DNA of 15,416 nt from Flavobacterium sp. (GTDB taxonomy: Bacteria > Bacteroidota > Bacteroidia > Flavobacteriales > Flavobacteriaceae): positions 1 to 15,416 of the forward strand of contig JAHRWO010000278.1 in assembly GCA_019105125.1 (NCBI GenBank). The letters are read 5' to 3'. The notes beneath the pieces were generated by a model that was not told where the DNA came from, ran no database searches, and worked only from the letters and a program-made list of their open reading frames with translations. Shown one piece after another: positions 1-7,401 of the stretch. Position 1 is the stretch's first letter; every line of letters begins with the position of its first letter. Position numbers and translations under genes: made by a program.

Positions 1-63
1 ATAGAACAAGGTGGCGAATATGTTTTATTTTCAAACGCACCTGAAAACCCTTTACTTAACTAA
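1..63 (+). CDS. C-terminal end of a YqgE/AlgH-family protein (partial)
   Basis: An open frame enters from the left edge and ends at TAA 61-63. It encodes 20 residues ending in SNAPENPLLN. From memory, a tail of the form 'GGEY-x-L-(W/F)-(A/S)NAPE(N/D)P-x-LN' is typical of Bacteroidota YqgE/AlgH (UPF0301) proteins, which are small conserved proteins of poorly defined function. Only the tail is visible, so the identity rests on that resemblance. The gene converges on the aminotransferase at its right, and the two stop ends overlap by 8 bp. Confidence 0.5.
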   Translation: MEQGGEYVLFSNAPENPLLN

Positions 64-895
64 GTCGTATTTTAGCATTTAATCTTTTTAATACATCTGC
101 GGCGAAACTCGTAGTGTATTCCTTCTTGCGGTATTTAGTAATTGGTTGAATTCCTGAAATTACGTTCGTTAAGAACAATTCATCTGCTTTTTGTAAATCG
201 AAAGGAGAAATTGAAGCCTCTTTAACTTCGATTCCTTCTACTTTTTTCAAAATTTCAAGTACTTGTTTGCGCATGATTCCATTTAAACAACCATCTGAAA
301 CTGGTGGAGTAACCACAACATTCCCTGTTTTCATGAATATATTACTTTGTAATGCCTCCACTACATTTTTTTCATCATTTAAAACCAAGCAGTTATCATA
401 ACCGTTTTCGTCTGCAAAAATACTTCCAGTAATTTGAAGCATTTTATTATTGGTTTTTAAAGTAGAAAGCAATTGTTTGGTAACATAAAAATCCTTGTAT
501 AACTCAACTTCATAGTTTTCTTTTCCAAAAACATACAAATCCAAATCTAATGGAGATGCCATTACTATAAATTGTACATTTCGCGACTTTGGTAAGTAAA
601 AGCCTTCTGAATCTCGGTAAACGGAGAAACGAACACGGTATGAATTCGCATTATTTAGCGATTGGACCAAATTTAAAATTTGGGTTTCAAAGTATTCCAT
701 AGTAAAATTCATAGGAATTTCCATACGACAAATACGCATAGAAGCCATCAATCTAAAATAGTGATCTTCAAGAAACAACACTTTGCTATCCAACACTTTA
801 ATTGTTTCAAAAACACTATCTCCAAATAAGAATCCTCTATTATTTTCAATCGAAATTGAACTGTTTTCCTGAATATTTCCGTTAAAATTTACCAT
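56..895 (-). CDS. Class IV PLP-dependent aminotransferase / aminodeoxychorismate lyase-like
   Basis: This 279-residue cytoplasmic enzyme has the fold-type IV PLP architecture shared by branched-chain aminotransferases, D-amino-acid transaminases and 4-amino-4-deoxychorismate lyase (PabC). Visible signatures are the N-terminal NNRGFLFGDSVFET (18-31), the probable Schiff-base lysine K147 in STLKTNNK, the VVEALQSNIF block with E180 (178-187), GIMRKQVLE (206-214), which probably contributes to phosphate binding, and DELFLTNVISGIQPI (238-252). Length is normal for the family. PabC function in folate synthesis is the likeliest role, but family members are hard to tell apart by sequence and no pabA/pabB neighbour is visible. 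The start ATG lies directly after a hairpin and T-run with no Shine-Dalgarno sequence. I keep it because the reading MVNFNG...NNRGFLFGD matches the usual family start. Confidence 0.88.
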   Translation of the reverse strand: MVNFNGNIQENSSISIENNRGFLFGDSVFETIKVLDSKVLFLEDHYFRLMASMRICRMEIPMNFTMEYFETQILNLVQSLNNANSYRVRFSVYRDSEGFYLPKSRNVQFIVMASPLDLDLYVFGKENYEVELYKDFYVTKQLLSTLKTNNKMLQITGSIFADENGYDNCLVLNDEKNVVEALQSNIFMKTGNVVVTPPVSDGCLNGIMRKQVLEILKKVEGIEVKEASISPFDLQKADELFLTNVISGIQPITKYRKKEYTTSFAADVLKRLNAKIRLS

Positions 896-921
896 AAAAA
901 ATCCCGACTTTTAAATCGGGA
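896..921 (-). terminator. Hairpin plus T-run between the START-like gene and the aminotransferase
   Basis: A 6-bp stem (TCCCGA 902-907 with TCGGGA 916-921) and an 8-nt loop are followed on the - strand by six Ts (901 to 896). This is the layout of an intrinsic terminator for the START-like gene. The T-run ends directly at the aminotransferase ATG, and a promoter-like TATATTTG sits just before the stem. The same bases may therefore serve as terminator, promoter start region and leader. Confidence 0.55.
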
Positions 922-929
922 CAAATATA
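922..929 (-). promoter_or_regulatory. Putative -7 element for the aminotransferase gene
   Basis: Read on the - strand this is TATATTTG, a full match to the Bacteroidota -7 consensus TAnnTTTG. No clear TTG at -33 is seen. Transcription would start inside or just after the adjacent hairpin, giving a leader of only about 15-25 nt. Confidence 0.4.
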
Positions 930-947
930 GTTGATATTATTGAGTTT

Positions 948-1340
948 TTAAACGGAACCCAACACATGTTTTAAATCGGAAATTTGATTTTCCCAAAGTA
1001 GTTTTGATTCTTCTAATTCATCGGCATGAGCAAAATCTGAAACTACGATAGAAACGTCTTTAGTTATTTCATCTTCCATTATTTTCATTTCGAAAAAATA
1101 ATCTGTTTCATTGCCCTCTTCATCTAACCATTTGAATTTAATTCTTTCACCTGATTTTTTTGACGCTAATTTTGCTTTTTCTTCGGAATCATCCCAAATA
1201 AAAGTAAAAAATTCTCCTCTTGAATTTACATTATCTGCAAACCATTCCGACAATCCAGAAGGAGTAGAAATATATTGATATAATAATTGTGGCGAAGATT
1301 GAATTGGAAATTCTAATTCATACTTTACTTTTACACTCAT
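948..1340 (-). CDS. START-like / SRPBCC (AHSA1-like) domain protein
   Basis: This is a 130-residue soluble protein with no signal peptide or membrane segment. The opening KVKYELEFPIQSSPQLLYQYISTPSGLSEWFADNV resembles the first strand and helices of SRPBCC/AHSA1-type helix-grip folds, which bind hydrophobic ligands or act as co-chaperones. The central FTFIWDDSEEKAKL and FKWLDEEG strands and the long C-terminal helix (about 106-127) fit a complete single domain. The group is conserved in Flavobacteria, but its ligand and role are not known to me. It lies upstream of the aminotransferase on the same strand, separated by a hairpin terminator. A promoter-like TTTG-N20-TATATTTC precedes it. Confidence 0.85.
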   Translation of the reverse strand: MSVKVKYELEFPIQSSPQLLYQYISTPSGLSEWFADNVNSRGEFFTFIWDDSEEKAKLASKKSGERIKFKWLDEEGNETDYFFEMKIMEDEITKDVSIVVSDFAHADELEESKLLWENQISDLKHVLGSV

Positions 1341-1361
1341 AATTTGTCATTTTTCAGGTTG

Positions 1362-1393
1362 GAAATATAGATAGAATTAATCGAATAAACAAA
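1362..1393 (-). promoter_or_regulatory. Putative promoter of the START-like gene
   Basis: On the - strand, TTTG (1393-1390), a 20-bp spacer and TATATTTC (1369-1362) approximate the Bacteroidota promoter TTTG-N19/20-TAnnTTTG, with the last base differing. The predicted leader is about 15 nt. No Shine-Dalgarno sequence is seen, which is usual for this phylum. Confidence 0.4.
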
Positions 1394-1426
1394 AAAAATA
1401 TTTTAATTTATTTTAGCAAAAAAATA

Positions 1427-1457
1427 TTTGCAAACAAAAGAATTAGTTTTATATTTG
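1427..1457 (+). promoter_or_regulatory. Promoter of the tRNA gene
   Basis: TTTG (1427-1430), a 19-bp spacer and TATATTTG (1450-1457) match the Bacteroidota sigma consensus at both elements with ideal spacing. The tRNA begins 35 bp after the -7 element, which leaves room for a short 5' leader that is trimmed off. Confidence 0.7.
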
Positions 1458-1492
1458 CACCCGCATTCAACAAGTATGTAATACCAACATTT

Positions 1493-1566
1493 GGCGAGGT
1501 AGCTCAGTTGGTTAGAGCGCAGGATTCATAACCCTGAGGTCACGGGTTCAACTCCCGTCTTCGCTA
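1493..1566 (+). tRNA. tRNA with anticodon CAU, probably elongator tRNA-Met
   Basis: A complete 74-nt cloverleaf is visible. The acceptor stem is GGCGAGG (1493-1499) with CTTCGCT (1559-1565), containing two G-U pairs. The D stem is GCTC/GAGC, the anticodon loop TTCATAA has CAT at 1527-1529, and the T arm is ACGGG-TTCAACT-CCCGT. The discriminator is A1566, and CCA is not encoded. The first pair is G-U rather than the mismatch typical of initiator tRNA, so it is not tRNA-fMet. CAU is also the gene-level anticodon of tRNA-Ile2, which TilS converts to read AUA. Elongator Met is favoured by overall resemblance, but Ile2 cannot be fully excluded. The anticodon stem has an A-C mismatch next to the loop (1524/1532). 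The rest of the 342-bp gap between coding genes holds only promoters and terminators. Confidence 0.93.
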
Positions 1567-1573
1567 CGAAAAC

Positions 1574-1611
1574 AAACCCTTAATAATCAAATTATTAAGG
1601 GTTTTTATTTT
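1574..1611 (+). terminator. Intrinsic terminator after the tRNA
   Basis: A perfect 14-bp stem (1574-1587 with 1591-1604) closes a 3-nt loop, and the T-rich tail TTTTTATTTT follows. It starts 8 bp after the tRNA and ends its transcript. Confidence 0.85.
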
Positions 1612-1636
1612 ACTACTGATACAGAAAAAATACTAC

Positions 1637-1665
1637 AAAAAAAGCGCTTGATACTTCAAGCGCTT
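1637..1665 (-). terminator. Intrinsic terminator at the end of the sus operon
   Basis: A perfect 10-bp stem (AAGCGCTTGA 1642-1651 with TCAAGCGCTT 1656-1665) and a 4-nt loop are followed on the - strand by seven Ts (1643 to 1637). It lies 17 bp past the amylase stop and ends the susC-susD-susE-amylase transcript. Confidence 0.83.
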
Positions 1666-1682
1666 AAATAAACCAACTTAAC

Positions 1683-4574
1683 TTACTTTTTAACTATTTT
1701 TTTGTTTAGGCTTATATTATCTTTTATGATTTTTACTAAGTATACTCCTGATTCTAAATTTGAAATATCTAATTCATGCTGAGCCATAACATTAGTGAAT
1801 GACTTTACTACTTGTCCTGTTATGGTATAAATTTCAACTTCATCTACATTCATTGAAATTGTTAAAAAATTTTGAGTTGGATTTGGATACAACACCACAT
1901 TACTTTCGTTAAATTCATATCCTGAATCTGACAATGTACTCGCTGGGCGATTACCATAAACCAAGAACTGACCAGGAGCCAAACTAATAGTCGAAGTAGG
2001 ACTCGAAATTGTTACTGTACTATTATCCATAAGATTATACCATGTCATAGGATAAGTATAAACATTAGTAGGGAAATTTGGATTAATGCTTTGTGTACTC
2101 ACTGAAAAATTAGCTAAAACCACAACGTTTCTTAATTGTGATGTAGGTAATGAATTGTTAAAAACATACAATCTTTGACGTAAGTTGTTCCCATCTGGAC
2201 TAATCAAAAAATCGGAACTAAAAATAGGCTCAGAAGTTTTTAATTGAATAAATTTTGACCAATCATTCAAAATAGCTGTTCTCCTTGAATCAGAAAGCCA
2301 GTTTTGGGTCCACTGCACTTGTTCTTTAGTATCTAATTTACAATCTCCTGGAAAGAAACTACTCTCATCATTAACTGTTCCATTCGTACAAGTATAGATT
2401 GACTGATTGTTTCCAAGTTCTGCAAAATGCCAAATCATCTTTGGACCTGGAACCAAAATACTCATAGCTCCAATTGCTCCCATTCGGGCAAGTGCATTTG
2501 TTAAATTTCCATTTAAAGGAGCTGATCCACCTCCATTTCCATAAGTTATAGCTTCATACATCAATCGATCTTTATCATGGCTTTCCGGATAACCAATTAA
2601 TCTTTTTCCATTGAAACCTCTACTAGAATGCCCCATTCTTGTAATATTTTGAGTATCATACCCCATGGCTAATTCTTTATATTGCGTATACATTTCTCCC
2701 CACATCATAATTCCTTTGCCTTCATTCAATCTATAATTTGCCCATTGTTGTTCTTCAGTATCGGTTCCTAAATGTTCGAAAATTACATAGTGATTAGCAT
2801 CTAAACTCCATGAATAATCGGCATATTCTTTTAAAACATCAATTCGATCTTGTTGATAAGAATTTGTACATGTGTCATCGCCAGCGGTACAATTTTGAGT
2901 GAATCCTTTGGTTAAATCCCAACGAAATCCATCAATTTTAAACTCTGTAATCCAGTGTTTTATAGTTTGTTTTACATAATTACGCGTTAATTGCGAAGCG
3001 TGATTAAAATCTTCACCCACACTGTAACTGTGTCTTGCCGATGTATTAAAATAAGGATTATCACTAGCTGGTCCTCCCCATCCATCTCCATCTCCATCGT
3101 TCATCCACATTCTAATTAAAGGATTTCTTCCAAAAGCATGGTTGAAAGCAATATCAAGAATAACAGCTATTCCATTTTGATGGCATAAATCTACTAATTC
3201 TTTAAATTTTTCAGGAGTACCATAAAATTTATCTAAAGCCATATGAAATGCTGTGTTATATCCCCAACTCTCATTTCCCTCAAACTCCATAATTGGCATT
3301 AACTGAATAGCATTTATACCTAAATTTTTAAAATATTGTATTCTATTGATTACATCTTGATAGTTTCTATTAGCATCAAAATCACGAATCAAAAGTTCAT
3401 AGATCACTAATTTGTCTTTATCTGGTTTTGAAAAATTAGTAACTTGCCAATTGTATGAAGTTTGTCCGGTTTTAAACCAAGTTACTTCGCGTTCTTGACC
3501 AGCTGGATAGCTAGGAAGATTAGGAAATGAAACACTTGGAATTGATGAATCATCGTAAGGTGATAAAACTAATGTTGAATTAGGATCTGCAACTTTTACT
3601 AAAGTTGGCGAGTTACTTATTGGCGTTTGATCTACTACCCAATATTGATAAGTGTTATCTGCGCCCGGAGTTAAACCATTTAATTCCAACCAAAACTTTC
3701 CAGTTGTTGGATCTTTTTTCATTACGTAATTATTATTTGGTGTGTAGTTATTAAAACTACCTGCTACGTATACAAAATCCTTTCCTGGAGCCTCTAAAAC
3801 AAGTGTTACTTTAGTATTATCGGTTTCGTTATAATTAATACCATTTTCAACTCCTGCAGGAATAGCTTGAGAAACTAGACCGGGATTTACAACAACAGAA
3901 AATCGTCTTACAATTGTTGTAGAACCTAGCGTTACTTCAAGTTCATAATTAGTATTGGAAGTTATGTTAACATGATTATATGAATAGTTTGATGTAATAT
4001 TAGTATGGATGCTAACCCCATTAGCTTTTAAATTGTAGAACGCATTTCCTCCTGTATTAGAAGCCGCTATATTTAAATTGCCTCCAGAATTTATTATGGT
4101 AGCACTATTGTTTAAAGGTGTTGCCAAATTAACTTGAAATGTACCAATATTAAAAATAAAATCACCACAAGCTGGTGGTAGTTTTAAGGTTTGACTACCA
4201 TTAGCATTTCGGAACACCATACCTAATTTAGTGGCATTAGTTTGTTGGGTAGCGTTAATACCAAAATAAGTACTCGGTGTTAAAGTAATACTCCAAGTAC
4301 CATTCCCATTATTAGTCATTAATCCAACTGAATCATCTTGACCCCAATTTCCAATTACTGAGAAACCAAAAGCATTTGCTTCGTTTCCAATTCCCGCATG
4401 CATATAAACTTTTGAAGGAGTTGAGCCTAATTGATTACAACTTTGATTTGCTGTTGAGACGGTAATCGTAATCTGATCATTAACATTAAAAACGCTTGGT
4501 GTTATAGTAACCTGAGCATTAATCAGAAAAAAATTTAATAAAATAAAAAGAATTGATAAAAGTGTTTTTCTCAT
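1683..4574 (-). CDS. Secreted multidomain GH13 alpha-amylase with T9SS sorting domain
   Basis: This is an extracellular alpha-amylase that probably cuts alpha-1,4 bonds of starch and supplies maltodextrins to SusCDE. I start it at ATG 4574 (963 aa), which gives a clean signal peptide MRKTLLSILFILLNFFLINA. An in-frame ATG at 4601 adds nine residues but lies inside a terminator-like hairpin. Numbering from that longer form: beta-rich, possibly starch-binding N-terminal region (about 31-240); CBM48-like E-set domain with VYVAGSFNNYTPNN (about 262-330); GH13 barrel (about 395-800). The conserved GH13 regions are DIAFNH (483-488), GFRWD with nucleophile D562, IFEH with acid/base E609, and ESHD with D676. 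A C-terminal beta domain follows, then a Por-type tail (about 902-972) starting VVLYPNPTQNFLTI and ending GVYLVKIIKDN...KKIVKK. The tail predicts T9SS export, unlike the lipoprotein SusG of Bacteroides. All catalytic residues are present. Confidence 0.93.
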   Translation of the reverse strand: MRKTLLSILFILLNFFLINAQVTITPSVFNVNDQITITVSTANQSCNQLGSTPSKVYMHAGIGNEANAFGFSVIGNWGQDDSVGLMTNNGNGTWSITLTPSTYFGINATQQTNATKLGMVFRNANGSQTLKLPPACGDFIFNIGTFQVNLATPLNNSATIINSGGNLNIAASNTGGNAFYNLKANGVSIHTNITSNYSYNHVNITSNTNYELEVTLGSTTIVRRFSVVVNPGLVSQAIPAGVENGINYNETDNTKVTLVLEAPGKDFVYVAGSFNNYTPNNNYVMKKDPTTGKFWLELNGLTPGADNTYQYWVVDQTPISNSPTLVKVADPNSTLVLSPYDDSSIPSVSFPNLPSYPAGQEREVTWFKTGQTSYNWQVTNFSKPDKDKLVIYELLIRDFDANRNYQDVINRIQYFKNLGINAIQLMPIMEFEGNESWGYNTAFHMALDKFYGTPEKFKELVDLCHQNGIAVILDIAFNHAFGRNPLIRMWMNDGDGDGWGGPASDNPYFNTSARHSYSVGEDFNHASQLTRNYVKQTIKHWITEFKIDGFRWDLTKGFTQNCTAGDDTCTNSYQQDRIDVLKEYADYSWSLDANHYVIFEHLGTDTEEQQWANYRLNEGKGIMMWGEMYTQYKELAMGYDTQNITRMGHSSRGFNGKRLIGYPESHDKDRLMYEAITYGNGGGSAPLNGNLTNALARMGAIGAMSILVPGPKMIWHFAELGNNQSIYTCTNGTVNDESSFFPGDCKLDTKEQVQWTQNWLSDSRRTAILNDWSKFIQLKTSEPIFSSDFLISPDGNNLRQRLYVFNNSLPTSQLRNVVVLANFSVSTQSINPNFPTNVYTYPMTWYNLMDNSTVTISSPTSTISLAPGQFLVYGNRPASTLSDSGYEFNESNVVLYPNPTQNFLTISMNVDEVEIYTITGQVVKSFTNVMAQHELDISNLESGVYLVKIIKDNISLNKKIVKK

Positions 4575-4586
4575 AGCTGTTTGTTG

Positions 4587-4611
4587 AAAAAAGGGCTGCA
4601 AAAGCAGCCCT
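4587..4611 (-). terminator. Hairpin plus T6 between susE and the amylase (probable partial terminator)
   Basis: A GC-rich 7-bp stem, GGGCTGC (4593-4599) with GCAGCCC (4604-4610), extended by one A-T pair, has a 4-nt loop and runs directly into six Ts on the - strand (4592 to 4587). It lies 15 bp past the susE-like stop and 12 bp before the chosen amylase start. In the middle of an apparent operon it probably acts as a partial terminator or as a 3' end stabilising the upstream susCDE message. Confidence 0.75.
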
Positions 4612-4625
4612 AATTGATTATTTTT

Positions 4626-5777
4626 TTATAAAACTTCAATAACTTTGGTAATGCTATTAATTCTAAGAATTCGAATTGCTGTAGGACCAGTATATCTAAA
4701 ATTTGAATCACCATCGTTAGCATTAATTAATTCTGAGTCTATAGTGTAACCTTCATTAACATACCATGGATAATTTCTAGAGCCTAAATCCCAACTGTCA
4801 CCACCATTATTGTTTAAAAATACTCGGAAAGTTTCATTATTTGTTAATCGCAATGCTACTTCATGAATACCATTACTAACCTCGCCAAACTCTGTTTCAC
4901 TATTACCAGCCCAAGACCAACCTCCTGGAGTAGCAGCACCAACTAACCAATCTGATGTAGGCTCTAAATCTAAATCTCCTGTAGTTAAGGTTCTTTTAGC
5001 CATGTTAATTGTTTTATTGTTTGTGTCTAAAGTTAATTTATATCTTCCTGAAGTACCATTCATTTTAAAATTATTATCACCATCTAATGCATCTGTTAAA
5101 GTAGAAACAATTTTATAGCCTTCATTTACGTACCATGGATAATTTCTACCAGACGACCAATCACCTTGATTTGTAAAAAATCTAAATGCAGTTCCACTAG
5201 CATTTGTAAAATCTGCAGTCATTGTTAAAACACCGTTATCACACAACAACACTCTTGGAGTAGACCAATCCCAACCTGATTGTGTTAATGCACTTCCTAC
5301 AGCATACTGATTTAAACATCCAAAACAAGTTACTAAATAATTAATTGTGTTGGAATAAACTTCTTGACTCCCTGTTGAACCTGTTGAAGCTTTAATTCTG
5401 ATATTGATAGCGCTCTGAACAAATGGGGTTGCTCCAGCTTCTAAACATTTTAAATTAAATTCATTAGAAAGAAATGTAGCATTTGTATTAGTTGTGGTAC
5501 CTAAATCAATTGGATTAGCAAAATCAGTTCCATCTAATGCAATTTGAACTGTATAAGTTACCGCTGTTGGAGTGGTATAATCCATAGGACTCCAAGTTAA
5601 TGTTAACGCTGGATTTGAAAGAGTTGCCTCTGACAACACAACTGATTCTCCACTTGTAGGTGTAATTATTGAAAAAGAACCTTCTGGAACCGAAAACATT
5701 AAGTCTTGCTCGTCTTCACAAGATATTGTGAATAGTGTAAGTAAAATTACTGATAAAGTTTTTAATATATTTTTCAT
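4626..5777 (-). CDS. SusE/SusF-like outer-membrane starch-binding lipoprotein
   Basis: This 383-residue surface lipoprotein probably binds starch fragments and assists SusCD. The lipoprotein signal runs through ISC with the anchor cysteine at C20. The acidic stretch EDEQD follows, resembling the Bacteroidota surface-export signal. Residues about 30-150 look like the SusE N-terminal Ig-like domain. Two related C-terminal modules follow (about 165-258 and 275-383). Each has an aromatic patch (SGWDWS; GGWSWAG) and the shared block RNYPWYVNEGY (211-221 and 334-344), then DGD-(N/S)-NF, the layout of tandem SusE/F starch-binding modules. Cysteines at 151 and 154 lie between the domains. The gene sits 19 bp after susD and upstream of the amylase, from which a hairpin separates it. 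SusE and SusF cannot be told apart from sequence alone. SusE is favoured by position. Confidence 0.88.
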   Translation of the reverse strand: MKNILKTLSVILLTLFTISCEDEQDLMFSVPEGSFSIITPTSGESVVLSEATLSNPALTLTWSPMDYTTPTAVTYTVQIALDGTDFANPIDLGTTTNTNATFLSNEFNLKCLEAGATPFVQSAINIRIKASTGSTGSQEVYSNTINYLVTCFGCLNQYAVGSALTQSGWDWSTPRVLLCDNGVLTMTADFTNASGTAFRFFTNQGDWSSGRNYPWYVNEGYKIVSTLTDALDGDNNFKMNGTSGRYKLTLDTNNKTINMAKRTLTTGDLDLEPTSDWLVGAATPGGWSWAGNSETEFGEVSNGIHEVALRLTNNETFRVFLNNNGGDSWDLGSRNYPWYVNEGYTIDSELINANDGDSNFRYTGPTAIRILRINSITKVIEVL

Positions 5778-5796
5778 ATTTTATATTTATTTAAAA

Positions 5797-7395
5797 TTAA
5801 TATCCGGTGTTTTGAGTTAAATTTGGATTTGAAGCTAAAGCAGACTCTGGTATTGGATAAACTCTCAAATGATTACTTATTCCAATTCCATTTGTCCCAT
5901 TTCCTTTCCAAGCCCAATTGTAACTTCCTCCTGTATATTTATTAAAACGAATCAAATCTTGTCTTCTGTGTGCTTCCCAATGTAACTCTCTTGATCTTTC
6001 GTCTAAAATAAAATCAAGAGTTACACGCGATAAAGAAACATTATTAACGGTTGAGCCATTATTAGCTCTTGTTCTTAATTCATTTATATAACCAAGCGAA
6101 GTAGTATTTGCTGTGCCATCTTTTCTAACTTGTGCCTCTGCATACATTAACATGACGTCAGCATAACGGAATAATGGAAAATCTGTTTCAACGAAAGTAG
6201 TACTGATACCAGCTACACCAGTTGATGAAATATTAGAAAATTTAGCCAACACATAACCTTGATCACGATTTGCAATATCAGTAATTTCTATATCTCTAGA
6301 ACCAGAAATAATAGTATTTCTAACATCCGTTATATACTCATCACCATTAAATTTTTGGACAAATTGTTTTCTCAATCGTAAAGCACCTCCCCAGCCTCCA
6401 ACACCAAACTGAGCGCCATTGTCTTCAAGGGAACCTACTTGTCCATTAATAATAATAGTACTTGGTCCATAGTTTTGAGTTACTTCTCCATTAGATTGAA
6501 GTGAAAAAATCATTTCTGGTGAAGTATGGTTATCTGCTTTAAAATTATTAAGATAATTAGTATTCAAACTATAACCTGCCTGTAAAATATCCAAACAAGC
6601 CGTCATACATTCTTGGTATTTTGGTTGACCAATATAAACTTCTGCATTTAAATACATTTTAGCTAAAATCATCTTGGCAAAAGCCTGATCTAATCTACCA
6701 TATTCATTAGTTCTTGGTGCTTTTAAATCTGGAATAATTTCATTCAGCTCGGTTTCAATGTAAGTAAACAACTGATCTCTTCCATACTCTGGCCCTGCTG
6801 TACCAATTGCGTCGTTTTCAGTTACAAATGGAGCCTTGCCAAATAAATCCATTAGATGATAGTAGGCTAATGCACGTAAAGCACGAGCTTCTTTCCTATA
6901 TAACTGAATATCGCTTAAAAGTTGTGGGTCTGTTACTCCTCTTCCACTAAGCACTGCCGGACTAGTCTGTCTTAAATACTCATTAACCAAAGCAATCTGA
7001 TAAGTAGCGCGGCTAAACATTCCTCTAATGATTGGATTAGTTGCGTTCCAAATATTTCTTTGAATTTCTCTAGTCCCAGGATCATTTTCGTAACTCCAAA
7101 TTACCTCATCTGTAGATAAATTTTGTAAATACCATAAAACTCGACCATACTGACTTGTTCCAGCATCTACTCCTCCTATGTTAGAAGATTCTGCTCCTGA
7201 TGTCCCTGTTAATGAAAGATTACCATATACCCCACCTAGTGCCTGCTTATAAGCTCCTGGTTGTGCATAAAATTCTTCAACAGATAATTGTGTTTCTCCC
7301 TCGGGAATAACATCTAAATCATCTACACAAGACTGAAGAAAAACACTTAAGCTCAAAAGTGCAAACAATGTTAATTTTATTTTTTTCATAATCAT
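5797..7395 (-). CDS. susD: SusD/RagB-family starch-binding outer-membrane lipoprotein
   Basis: This is the lid protein of the SusCD complex. It sits on the cell surface over the SusC barrel and captures maltooligosaccharides. It has 532 residues, normal for the family. The lipoprotein signal ends at C23 (FLQSC) and is followed by the acidic VDDLD surface-export-like motif. Family hallmarks are the TPR-like helix YRKEARALRALAYYHLMDLFG (about 166-186), the helix RSRELHWEAHRRQDLIRF near 467-484, and the terminal YPIPESALASNPNLTQN (about 513-530). It begins 6 bp after the susC stop. A second in-frame ATG at 7389 (MKKIKL) is an equally plausible start and leaves the mature protein unchanged. The maltodextrin role is inferred from the amylase and maltose genes around it. 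Confidence 0.95.
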   Translation of the reverse strand: MIMKKIKLTLFALLSLSVFLQSCVDDLDVIPEGETQLSVEEFYAQPGAYKQALGGVYGNLSLTGTSGAESSNIGGVDAGTSQYGRVLWYLQNLSTDEVIWSYENDPGTREIQRNIWNATNPIIRGMFSRATYQIALVNEYLRQTSPAVLSGRGVTDPQLLSDIQLYRKEARALRALAYYHLMDLFGKAPFVTENDAIGTAGPEYGRDQLFTYIETELNEIIPDLKAPRTNEYGRLDQAFAKMILAKMYLNAEVYIGQPKYQECMTACLDILQAGYSLNTNYLNNFKADNHTSPEMIFSLQSNGEVTQNYGPSTIIINGQVGSLEDNGAQFGVGGWGGALRLRKQFVQKFNGDEYITDVRNTIISGSRDIEITDIANRDQGYVLAKFSNISSTGVAGISTTFVETDFPLFRYADVMLMYAEAQVRKDGTANTTSLGYINELRTRANNGSTVNNVSLSRVTLDFILDERSRELHWEAHRRQDLIRFNKYTGGSYNWAWKGNGTNGIGISNHLRVYPIPESALASNPNLTQNTGY

Positions 7396-7401
7396 ATTTT
7401 T

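Noticed and set aside
1637..1665. Inverted repeat as a possible attachment or integration site next to the tRNA
   Set aside because: The T-run on the - strand and its position after the amylase stop make it a terminator. No integrase or duplicated tRNA end is present.
4575..4601. Nine-codon extension of the amylase start (MQPFFQQTA)
   Set aside because: It puts the start codon inside a terminator-like hairpin and places polar residues before a standard signal peptide that begins at the next Met.
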